7,447 nucleotides of DNA, taken from Candidatus Yanofskybacteria bacterium RIFOXYD1_FULL_42_10 (GTDB lineage: Bacteria; Patescibacteriota; Minisyncoccia; 2-02-FULL-40-12; GWA2-44-9). The notes below the pieces were generated by a model. The model saw only the letters and a program-made list of their open reading frames with translations, was not told where the DNA came from and searched no databases. The stretch is from NCBI GenBank assembly GCA_001795975.1, contig MGLG01000015.1:1-7447 (forward strand). The letters run 5' to 3'. The first letter of the stretch is position 1. Each line of letters opens with the position of its first letter. This document shows, one piece after another, positions 1 through 6,043 of the stretch. The position numbers were made by a program, and so were the translations under genes.

Positions 1-23
1 CCGAGCGAAGCTAAAAGGGGTGA

Positions 24-100
24 ATACTCCGCCGCTCTGCGGCGGTATCAAGAGGCGAAGCCTCCTCTTGATACCTCGCGGCAAGCCGCGAGGAGGCTTC
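24..100. repeat. Cluster of nested GC-rich palindromes
   Basis: Several perfect inverted repeats are packed together in otherwise AT-rich DNA. CCGCCGC at 29-35 pairs with GCGGCGG at 39-45. A 12-bp arm at 44-55 pairs with 64-75, and its loop contains the nested hairpin GAGGC-GAA-GCCTC (52-64). CCTCGCGGC at 74-82 pairs with GCCGCGAGG at 85-93. GAAGCCTCC at 57-65 can also pair with GGAGGCTTC at 92-100, so the stems compete. The last stem is followed by a T-rich run (101-110), so the block could terminate plus-strand transcription entering from the left. It resembles REP/MITE-like palindromic repeats, but only one copy is visible here, so family membership is inferred. Confidence 0.7.
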
Positions 101-138
101 ATTTTATTATACAATTAATTAGTGATTAGCCCAACAGA

Positions 139-179
139 AAAACTCCGTTGTTGAGGTTAAACCTCAACAACGGAGTTTT
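139..179 (-). terminator. Strong intrinsic terminator of the serine protease gene
   Basis: This is a perfect 19-bp inverted repeat (139-157 with 161-179) and a 3-nt loop. It starts 5 bases beyond the protease stop codon. On the minus strand the stem runs into TTTTTCTG, the U-tract of a rho-independent terminator. The stem is flanked by A and T runs on both sides, so it could work in both directions and also stop plus-strand read-through from the left edge. Confidence 0.93.
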
Positions 180-184
180 ATCGT

Positions 185-1189
185 CTAATTTTTGTCTTTG
201 TTATCATTTTCTTTTTTCTTGTCTTTTTCCAGCGCCGCTTCGGCTATTTCCATAATTTCTTTGATCGGAATACCGACAATAAAATTCCTTCCAAGGCTGC
301 TGCCGATAGACATTGCCGTTACTTTTCCTTCGCCGTTAAAAACGGGACCGCCGGAAAAACCAGGCTCAATCCCGCCGCGGAAACAATGCATGAAATCAAT
401 CCCTGAATCTTCAATGTATCCCGTAAATAATTCCATCGTAAACTGATCTTCAAAAATATATGGGACGATATTGCCGAACAAACTAAAAAATCCGCTGACA
501 TAACTTTTTTCTTTTAATTCTATTTTGTCACTGACGGGAATACCTTCTTTTAGCGCTTGGATAAAAAGCAAGAGACTAAGCTTTTCAGCTGACGGACCGT
601 TGTCGCCAAGCTCTTCAAATTTTTTTTGCACTTCTGAAATATCCGCCTTAAGAATCATAATGTCTTCCAGCGCTTTACTGCCCTGACCGACTTTTTCCAA
701 AGGCACGGCAACAGTATGAGTGGGCGTGCAAAACTTACCGGCGATAGTGATTGTCATCTGACTATTCATATTAAATCCGGCTTGAATCAGATCATTCTCG
801 CTTGGTAAAATCAGATGAAGGGCCGTGGAAATTAAACCCTTGCCAATGGGAAAACCGCTGCCGGCATATGACATGGCTTTATTGTCTTGACGAAACTCAA
901 CCACAATAATAATCAGCTTGCCAAAGGATTCTATGATATCTTTGGAAACAGGATTGTCCGAGACCACAATGTTTTTGCCCGGCGGAAACCGAATAACATT
1001 TTTTCCATTGTCGCTCTTCTGCGATTCGGAAGAAAGAATGACAAATTCCCTTAGCGGATCTAAAACATTTTTAACAGTCTGATTATTTGCGGCATTAGCG
1101 ATAACAATTTGACCGCCATCGGCATCCAAAAAATTAACATTAAAAATAAATAGAAGAGCAAACACAAAAACAGAGATTTTTTTAAGCAT
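185..1189 (-). CDS. Exported trypsin-like (HtrA/S1-type) serine protease, no PDZ domain
   Basis: The 334-residue product starts with an N-terminal signal sequence: MLKK followed by a hydrophobic stretch at about residues 5-20, with possible cleavage near residue 23 or 33. It should act outside the cytoplasmic membrane. The chymotrypsin-fold triad is readable. His125 lies in STALHLI after GSGFPIGKGLI, the usual GSG.I...G.I.T..H motif. Asp176 lies in LEDIMILKAD, and Ser279 lies in EPGFSGGPVFN with the oxyanion glycines. The C-terminus ends in a charged Lys/Glu/Asp tail (about residues 319-334), and there is no room for the PDZ domain found in DegP/HtrA. Residues 190-260 form an insertion with no recognised motif between Asp and Ser. 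The start is supported by AGGAG at 1198-1202, 8 nt upstream. The gene has a near-consensus promoter, a structured leader and a strong terminator, so it is probably monocistronic. It is divergent from a Lon-type ATPase gene. The substrate is unknown. Confidence 0.85.
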   Translation of the reverse strand: MLKKISVFVFALLFIFNVNFLDADGGQIVIANAANNQTVKNVLDPLREFVILSSESQKSDNGKNVIRFPPGKNIVVSDNPVSKDIIESFGKLIIIVVEFRQDNKAMSYAGSGFPIGKGLISTALHLILPSENDLIQAGFNMNSQMTITIAGKFCTPTHTVAVPLEKVGQGSKALEDIMILKADISEVQKKFEELGDNGPSAEKLSLLLFIQALKEGIPVSDKIELKEKSYVSGFFSLFGNIVPYIFEDQFTMELFTGYIEDSGIDFMHCFRGGIEPGFSGGPVFNGEGKVTAMSIGSSLGRNFIVGIPIKEIMEIAEAALEKDKKKENDNKDKN

Positions 1190-1197
1190 TCTCCTCT

Positions 1198-1202
1198 CTC
1201 CT
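1198..1202 (-). promoter_or_regulatory. Shine-Dalgarno site of the protease gene
   Basis: AGGAG on the minus strand lies 8 nt from the ATG at 1189, within the purine-rich run GGAGAGAGGAGA. It fixes the start codon and is one of the stronger ribosome-binding sites in the window. Confidence 0.8.
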
Positions 1203-1229
1203 TGATTGAATTTTTAAAGAACAAGCAAC

Positions 1230-1291
1230 AAAAAACGAAGACACCCAACCTATCCTTTTAGGGATAGAGTCGTTATGTCTTCGCTCAGACA
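1230..1291 (-). promoter_or_regulatory. Structured leader with terminator-like hairpin and competing stem (possible attenuator, riboswitch or small RNA)
   Basis: On the minus strand, CGAAGACA (1283-1276) pairs with TGTCTTCG (1243-1236). Inside is a second hairpin, CTATCC (1267-1262) with GGATAG (1255-1250). The outer stem is followed immediately by six T (1235-1230), as in a rho-independent terminator. Just upstream, TGTCT (1291-1287) can instead pair with AGACA (1280-1276), which would block the 5' arm of the terminator. This terminator/antiterminator layout lies between a strong promoter and the protease start codon. I do not recognise a known riboswitch class. It could also be the end of a roughly 85-nt small RNA starting near 1315. 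Confidence 0.55.
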
Positions 1292-1321
1292 CTTGCCCTT
1301 TCCTTTCTTAAGTTATATTTA

Positions 1322-1351
1322 ATTATACTCCTTTCAAAAAATTAAAGTCAA
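1322..1351 (-). promoter_or_regulatory. Near-consensus sigma70 promoter of the protease gene
   Basis: On the minus strand the -35 box TTGACT (1351-1346, five of six) is separated by 18 nt from a perfect -10 box TATAAT (1327-1322). Transcription should start near 1315, giving a leader of about 125 nt ahead of the protease ATG. It is the best promoter in the window and points away from the divergent ATPase gene. Confidence 0.85.
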
Positions 1352-1365
1352 CCCCATCAACACTC

Positions 1366-1395
1366 TTGCCAATAGTATCAGTTTTGCTACTATTG
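1366..1395 (+). promoter_or_regulatory. Probable promoter of the Lon-type ATPase with an overlapping inverted repeat (candidate operator)
   Basis: TTGCCA (1366-1371) and TACTAT (1388-1393) are 16 nt apart and make a plausible but imperfect sigma70 promoter, with transcription starting near 1400. CAATAGTA (1370-1377) and TACTATTG (1388-1395) form a perfect 8-bp inverted repeat across the spacer and -10 box, as expected of an operator for a dimeric repressor. It could instead be a chance or RNA hairpin. A second inverted repeat, ATTCGTT/AACGAAT (1422-1428 and 1440-1446), lies in the leader. Confidence 0.45.
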
Positions 1396-1484
1396 CCGAA
1401 AGCACATTAAAAATCAAAAACATTCGTTCTTGCTTCGTCAACGAATCCTTTAAAAAGAAAAAATGAAGGGAAGGGAGGGAACCC

Positions 1485-2654
1485 ATGGCGCAAAAACACG
1501 ACATTGATCCGGACCAACTGGTGAAATCGCTGCGGAACGATGCGAACACGGAATTTGAAGAAAAAATAAAAACCATACCAAGAGCTATCAGAGATGAGAT
1601 CCGCGTTCTTCATAAACAAGCGGAGGCAATGAAACCTGACAATGCCGAACTCCACAAATTAAATACATATATTGATTGGCTTATCAAAACCCCATGGGCA
1701 AAAAGTTCCCCCGAGATTGATGATTTTGCGGAGACAGCGCAAATTCTTGAAGAAGACCACTACGGGCTATGGGAAATCAAAGAAAGAATATTGGAATTCA
1801 TTGCCGTAAAATCCCTAAACCCAAGGACGAGGAGTCCGATTCTCTGTTTAGTCGGACCGCCGGGCACCGGCAAAACATCTCTTGGCAAATCAATCGCAAG
1901 AGCAACCGGCCGAGAATTCATCAGAATGAGCGTGGGCGGACTTACCGATGTGCACGAAATAAAAGGTCATACCCGAACCTATATCGGCGCTCTTCCTGGC
2001 CGCATCATGCAGAAAATCGTCAACACCGGAACCAATAATCCTGTTTTTATGCTCGATGAGATAGATAAATTGGGATTGAAAGGATTCAGCGGAAATCCGG
2101 AAAGCGCATTTCTGGAAGTACTGGACCCCGAACAAAACAATTCATTTGAGGATATCTATTACGGCCCGAATTTCGAGTTTGATCTTTCCAATGTTTTCTT
2201 TGTAACCACGGCCAATGAAACCGATACAATCATGTCGGCGCTTAAAGACAGAATGGAGATAATTAAAATCAGGCCATATACAACAGAAGAAAAATTGCAA
2301 ATAGCAAAGCTATTTCTAATTCCCAAGGAATTAAAAGAATGCGGACTAACAACAGAAAATTTCGCCCAAAAACATATTGCAGTACAACCGCCGATATTTT
2401 CCGATGAATCCTTGAATAGAATTATCCTGGCATACACCAAAGAAGACGGAGTTAGAAATCTTGAGAAAAACATAAACGCAATTCTGCGCAGAATTGCGAA
2501 AACGGTAAAAACCGCGACAACCTCCAAATCCCAAACGGCGATTGAAAAAGCCTTGCAAAAAATTCCTACGATTGTAACTCCGGATTTCGTTGATGCTTGC
2601 CTTAAAAATCAAATTAAATCAAAATCAATAGGTTTTACCGGTGAAAAAATCTAA
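1485..2654 (+). CDS. Stand-alone Lon-type AAA+ ATPase module (no protease domain, no N-terminal domain)
   Basis: The 389-residue protein matches the middle of Lon. Residues 1-75 look like the coiled-coil/linker before the ATPase and end in YIDWLIKTPWAK, close to the Lon motif Y.DWL...PW. The AAA+ core follows: Walker A GPPGTGKT (124-131), the conserved GHTRTYIGALPGR pore-loop region (161-173), Walker B VFMLDEIDK (187-195), sensor-1 Asn244, arginine-finger candidate Arg256 in KDRMEII, and sensor-2 Arg324 in DGVRNLEKNI. It stops at about residue 389, where the Lon protease domain would begin. The Ser-Lys domain (about 200 residues) is absent, and no frame downstream shows it; a terminator follows the stop at once. 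Full Lon is about 780-810 residues. All ATPase motifs are intact, so it is probably an active unfoldase or chaperone rather than a dead fragment, although a decayed lon cannot be excluded. GGGAGGG (1473-1479), 5 nt before the ATG, supports the start. Confidence 0.85.
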   Translation: MAQKHDIDPDQLVKSLRNDANTEFEEKIKTIPRAIRDEIRVLHKQAEAMKPDNAELHKLNTYIDWLIKTPWAKSSPEIDDFAETAQILEEDHYGLWEIKERILEFIAVKSLNPRTRSPILCLVGPPGTGKTSLGKSIARATGREFIRMSVGGLTDVHEIKGHTRTYIGALPGRIMQKIVNTGTNNPVFMLDEIDKLGLKGFSGNPESAFLEVLDPEQNNSFEDIYYGPNFEFDLSNVFFVTTANETDTIMSALKDRMEIIKIRPYTTEEKLQIAKLFLIPKELKECGLTTENFAQKHIAVQPPIFSDESLNRIILAYTKEDGVRNLEKNINAILRRIAKTVKTATTSKSQTAIEKALQKIPTIVTPDFVDACLKNQIKSKSIGFTGEKI

Positions 2655-2693
2655 AACCCGCCATAATTTCGTAAGAGATAGGCGGGGTTTTTC
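2653..2693. terminator. Terminator between convergent ATPase and rpoD genes
   Basis: AAAACCCGCC (2653-2662) overlaps the ATPase stop codon and pairs with GGCGGGGTTTT (2681-2691), leaving one bulged G, and runs into TTTTTCTCTTTTA on the plus strand. Read on the minus strand, the same hairpin is followed by TTTTAGATTTTTT, so it may also end the dnaG-rpoD transcript about 60 nt past rpoD. Nothing else is seen in 2694-2753. Confidence 0.8.
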
Positions 2694-2753
2694 TCTTTTA
2701 TTGGATTTTACACTATCAGTTTTTAGATTTGAGTTATTAACTTTAGTTTTACA

Positions 2754-3977
2754 TTACTCATATCCTTTTAGTTTTCCGATTTTATGATGCTGACGGATTT
2801 TTTCTATCGACTTGGATTCAATTTGTCGGATTCTTTCTCTGGTAACCGAAAAAACCTTGCCCACCTCTTCAAGGGTGTGAGTAACGCCGTCAGTAAGACC
2901 GAATCTCATATCAAGAATCTTTTGTTCGCGGGAAGTAAGGTCAAAAATTATTTCATTGATATATGTTTTGAGAATCTTGCGAGCGGCGGATGTGGCCGGT
3001 GAAATGGAATCTTCATCGGGAATAAAACTTTCAAGGGCGCTGTCGCCATCATCGTTATCACCTACCGGAGCTTCAAGAGATATGGTTTCTTGAGAAATTT
3101 TCATAATGTGCCTTATCTTCTCAACCTCAACGCCCATTTCCGCCGCGGTTTCTTCCGGCATCGGATCTCTGCCCAAATCCTGAACCAAACGCCTGACCAC
3201 CTGCTGATATTTGTTTATCGTTTCAACCATATGAACCGGAATGCGAATAGTTCTGCCCTGATCGGCCAAAGCGCGGGTAATCGCCTGTCTTATCCACCAA
3301 GTTGCATAAGTGGAAAATTTGTAGCCCTTCTTATAATCAAATTTTTCCACGGCCTTGAACAAGCCGATATTTCCCTCCTGAATTAAATCCAAAAGACCGA
3401 GATTCGCCGAACGGCCCACATATTTTTTGGCGATAGAGACAACTAACCGCAAATTGGAAAGGGCTAATTTTTGCCGCGCCGGCTCGTCGTTTCTCTCAAT
3501 TCTTTTGGCAAGTTCCACTTCCTCTTCGCCGGACAATAACGGATACCGTCCGATTTCTTTCAAATACATCTGCACCGAATCGGAAGCAACATCGCCGAAT
3601 TCTGTTTCAATTTTTTTCTTCTCATCGTATTCTTTTACTTTTTCTTCTTCAAAAACTCTTCCCGATTCAATTATGTTTATGTTAGCCGATTCCAATCTTT
3701 CATAAAGTCCTTCCAACCCTTTGATATCTTTTTCTATGTTTGGGAAAGCGTTTAAAACTTCCATTTGAGTCACAAAACCGCGATGTTTGCCTTTTTCAAT
3801 CAAACTTAAAACAGCGCTTTCGCTAATAATGTCTTTTTTTATCTTTCCCGCCGATTTCTTTTTTCGTTTTACAATGGATTTTTTCTTGGCTGCCGGCCTG
3901 GTTTTTTGAGCGGCTTTCTTCGGCTTTTTGGATTTTTGGAGCTTTTTATTGGATTTTTTAGTTTTCTTCTTTGACAT
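2754..3977 (-). CDS. rpoD: Primary sigma factor RpoD (sigma-70)
   Basis: This 407-residue housekeeping sigma factor directs core RNA polymerase to -35/-10 promoters. Regions run in order. A region 1.1-like segment is at about 50-115. Region 1.2 begins at DSVQMYLKEIGRYPLLS (133-149). Region 2 is at about 170-245, with the core-binding and -10-melting motifs LRLVVSIAKKY, LDLIQEGNIGL and FSTYATWWIRQAI. Region 3 is at about 246-325, starting at RTIRIPVHM. Region 4 is at about 340-400, with the helix-turn-helix TLEEVGKVFSVTRERIRQIE. The first 48 residues hold 23 lysines and 2 arginines, a disordered basic tail absent from E. coli RpoD. It lies 40 nt downstream of dnaG on the same strand and is probably cotranscribed. 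A weak AGGATGAG lies 11 nt from the ATG, so the exact start is less certain than the identity. Confidence 0.97.
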   Translation of the reverse strand: MSKKKTKKSNKKLQKSKKPKKAAQKTRPAAKKKSIVKRKKKSAGKIKKDIISESAVLSLIEKGKHRGFVTQMEVLNAFPNIEKDIKGLEGLYERLESANINIIESGRVFEEEKVKEYDEKKKIETEFGDVASDSVQMYLKEIGRYPLLSGEEEVELAKRIERNDEPARQKLALSNLRLVVSIAKKYVGRSANLGLLDLIQEGNIGLFKAVEKFDYKKGYKFSTYATWWIRQAITRALADQGRTIRIPVHMVETINKYQQVVRRLVQDLGRDPMPEETAAEMGVEVEKIRHIMKISQETISLEAPVGDNDDGDSALESFIPDEDSISPATSAARKILKTYINEIIFDLTSREQKILDMRFGLTDGVTHTLEEVGKVFSVTRERIRQIESKSIEKIRQHHKIGKLKGYE

Positions 3978-4017
3978 AAAATATAAAACTCATCCTATCA
4001 CGATTTTAATATAAAAA

Positions 4018-5913
4018 CTACTGATGGGTGGTTGCGAGCTCTCGCGTTAATTCGGAAAATTTTTGAGCCAGCAGTCTTATTTTCTCTTTATCATTGGCGG
4101 CTTCCGCGGCTCTGATCTCAAACCCGACATTCGCTAATTTTAAGCTAAGAGCTTTTTGCTTCATCGCATTGATAAGTTTGGCAAATTCTTCTTTCAACTC
4201 TTCGTCTTTAAAATCCTTCCAAATTTCTTGCGACTTAATGAACGCGAATTCAAGTTTCATGGCTAAATCTTGGTCAAATTTTTTAACAAAATTTCCAAAA
4301 TTAAAATTATCAAAATCAACCTTGGCTAATTCGGCGATTACACCGGCGGTTTCCGGATTTAAAAAATCCATTTTTATATTGGTCAAATCGTCTTTAAAAA
4401 TTTTGGGGTTATTTATTAAAACTGAAATCAGAGCTTCATTTATAATATCGCCGGAAGCATATTCCGTCTTCTTGCCCGGCAAAGACGCGCCTGCGCTGAT
4501 GGCGCCGTCGGCATACGCATCCAAATCGTCTTTGGCTGAAACAATATCCGCCGCCACGGCCTCGTCCTTTACTCTCAAAAAAAACGCAAGTTGGGATATC
4601 CAGTGCGATTTTTCCACTTGGCTTGCCAAGCGTTTTATAAAAGGAGCAAGAATTGATACGATGTTTTTTTTATTTTCCGGAACAGCCGGATCAAAATTCC
4701 TTTTGGCTTTTTCAAAATAATAATCTATCACCGACTTTGAGCCATCTATCAGTTTGGGCCAATTTGAGCCGTGTTTTTGAACATAATCGGCCGGATCTTT
4801 GCAGGTCTTATCATCCAGTTCAACAATTTTGATATTAAAATTTTTATTTAACGCAAAACCGATTCCTCTCCTCGTCGCCATGGCGCCGGCCTGATCTTCG
4901 TCAAAACAAAAACCCAAATTATTCGTATACCTTTCTAAAATTCTAAGATGTTCCTGTGTCAAAGCGGTTCCCGAAGAAGCCACGACATTTTTAATGCCGG
5001 CCTGATAAGACATTATAGCGTCAACATTGCCCTCCACCAAAACACACTGATTGGCTTTTTTAATTTCAACTTTGGCCTTGTCCAGACCGTATAAAATTCT
5101 ACTCTTATCATAAATCAGAGTTTGAGGAGTATTTATATACTTGGCCGGCTCCGTTTCCCGGCTTTGAGTTTTGTCCGCCTCCGCCCCATCCGCCAACTGG
5201 CGGAGGCGGATAGGGCGGATTGAGTTTTGAGTTTCAAATATTCGGCCGGTAAAACCGACAACCTGTCCGCCGGTATCGCAAATCGAAAACATTATGCGGG
5301 AACGGAATCTGTCATAAATACCAGAATTACCACCTTGTCTCTTGTCGCTTGTCTCTTGTCGCTTTATAGCCATCCCGGCAGACACAATCTCGCCGTCTTG
5401 GTATCCTGATTCCCGCAAATAGCCGGTTAACGCCTGCCAATTGTTTGGCGCAAAACCAAGCCTGAAATCTTTTATAGTTTCGTCAGTCAAACCGCGCCCC
5501 AAAAGATAAGCTAAAGCCTTTTTCCCGGATTCTCCGCCCCATAATTGTTTTTCAAAAAACTTGGCGGATTTCTCGCAAATCTCATACAGTTTTGTTTTCT
5601 CATCCCTGATAACGGGGTCAAATGATTTTAATTCTATGCCGGCTTTTTGGGCGAGCATTCTTAACGCTGCCGGAAATTCAACCCCCTCAATTTGCTTCAC
5701 AAATCCGAAAATATCGCCTCCGGCGGAACATCCGAAACAATGCCAGATTTGGCGTTCCGGAGAAATGTAAAAAGAAGGCGTTTTTTCGTTGTGAAAAGGA
5801 CAGCGGGCCTTGTAATTCATGCCCGCTTTTTGGACTTTCAAATAACCGGATATCACTTCCACCACATCCAGCTTTTCTTTAATTTTAGAAATATTATCTT
5901 CCATTTCCGCCAT
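4018..5913 (-). CDS. dnaG: DNA primase DnaG with two repeat-derived insertions
   Basis: DnaG synthesises the RNA primers for lagging-strand and origin replication together with the DnaB helicase. The 631-residue protein has the N-terminal CHC2 zinc finger (Cys38, His41, Cys59, Cys62). The RNA polymerase core carries the YDRFRSRIMF and GFTGRI motifs. The TOPRIM fold shows Glu294 and Asp298 in VEGNVDAI and the metal-binding pair Asp338/Asp340 in FDEDQAG. A C-terminal helicase-interacting region (about 455-631) follows. Two segments interrupt conserved core motifs: residues about 184-194, encoded by a heptamer tandem repeat, and about 228-253, encoded largely by a GC-rich palindrome. Both keep the frame and make the protein longer than the usual 580-600. 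No clear Shine-Dalgarno site precedes the ATG, and Met4 is an alternative start. The gene heads a dnaG-rpoD pair, with no rpsU in front of it. Confidence 0.97.
   Translation of the reverse strand: MAEMEDNISKIKEKLDVVEVISGYLKVQKAGMNYKARCPFHNEKTPSFYISPERQIWHCFGCSAGGDIFGFVKQIEGVEFPAALRMLAQKAGIELKSFDPVIRDEKTKLYEICEKSAKFFEKQLWGGESGKKALAYLLGRGLTDETIKDFRLGFAPNNWQALTGYLRESGYQDGEIVSAGMAIKRQETSDKRQGGNSGIYDRFRSRIMFSICDTGGQVVGFTGRIFETQNSIRPIRLRQLADGAEADKTQSRETEPAKYINTPQTLIYDKSRILYGLDKAKVEIKKANQCVLVEGNVDAIMSYQAGIKNVVASSGTALTQEHLRILERYTNNLGFCFDEDQAGAMATRRGIGFALNKNFNIKIVELDDKTCKDPADYVQKHGSNWPKLIDGSKSVIDYYFEKAKRNFDPAVPENKKNIVSILAPFIKRLASQVEKSHWISQLAFFLRVKDEAVAADIVSAKDDLDAYADGAISAGASLPGKKTEYASGDIINEALISVLINNPKIFKDDLTNIKMDFLNPETAGVIAELAKVDFDNFNFGNFVKKFDQDLAMKLEFAFIKSQEIWKDFKDEELKEEFAKLINAMKQKALSLKLANVGFEIRAAEAANDKEKIRLLAQKFSELTRELATTHQ
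5164..5229. repeat. 46-bp palindromic element inside dnaG with 10-bp flanking direct repeats
   Basis: The element spans 5174-5219, starting TCCGCC and ending GGCGGA. It holds a perfect 12-bp inverted repeat (5174-5185 with 5199-5210) and a competing TCCGCCA-AC-TGGCGGA hairpin (5189-5204). TTGAGTTTTG occurs immediately on both sides (5164-5173 and 5220-5229), like a target-site duplication. It is read through in frame as about residues 232-247 of DnaG, between GFTGRI and KYINTPQT, which are normally close together. Confidence 0.8.
5334..5364. repeat. Heptamer tandem repeat inside dnaG
   Basis: Four heptamers, CTTGTCT, CTTGTCG, CTTGTCT and CTTGTCG, lie end to end with a partial fifth CTT, giving a 7/14-bp period. 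On the dnaG coding strand this reads KRQETSDKRQG (residues 184-194), an insertion just before the conserved YDRFRSRIMF motif. Confidence 0.85.
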
Positions 5914-5979
5914 TTTAACACAAAATTGCGGAAAAAGAAGTTACAAACCCTACACTTAAATTTCTAAGCGCGGGGTAAA

Positions 5980-6018
5980 TTAAAATCCCCACTGACAACT
6001 TCGTAGTTGTGAGCGGGG
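5980..6018 (-). terminator. Terminator of the GWxTD-like gene
   Basis: A 14-position stem with two mismatches (5987-6000 with 6005-6018) closes on a TCGT/ACGA loop. On the minus strand it is followed by ATTTTAATTT. It lies 26-57 nt past the stop codon at 6044 and separates that operon from dnaG. The A/T flanks are symmetric, so it may be bidirectional. I found no convincing sigma70 promoter for dnaG in the remaining 5914-5979. Confidence 0.75.
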
Positions 6019-6043
6019 AATTTTGCCCTCGCGGTACGGGACT

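Noticed and set aside
1..129. Plus-strand open frame from the left edge to TAG at 127, as the end of a coding gene
   Set aside because: The frame runs almost entirely through the palindrome cluster, and the translation has no recognisable domain. It is kept only as part of the repeat finding.
2159..2527. 122-codon minus-strand open frame opposite the Lon-type ATPase
   Set aside because: It lies wholly inside a well-supported coding region with intact AAA+ motifs and has no motif of its own.
2655..2753. A detached Lon peptidase downstream of the ATPase
   Set aside because: Only a terminator and a short AT-rich spacer lie before the convergent rpoD stop; no Ser-Lys protease motif is readable.
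4094..4720. 208-codon plus-strand open frame opposite dnaG
   Set aside because: It is an antisense shadow of the dnaG C-terminal region. Composition follows the opposite gene, and no family motif or ribosome-binding site supports it.
5174..5364. dnaG as a pseudogene because of two repeat insertions
   Set aside because: The frame is maintained across both inserts, and the zinc-finger and TOPRIM metal-binding residues are all intact.
5187..5364. CRISPR-like array in the repeat-bearing part of dnaG
   Set aside because: The units are 7-bp tandems and one palindrome, with no regular spacers and no cas genes nearby.
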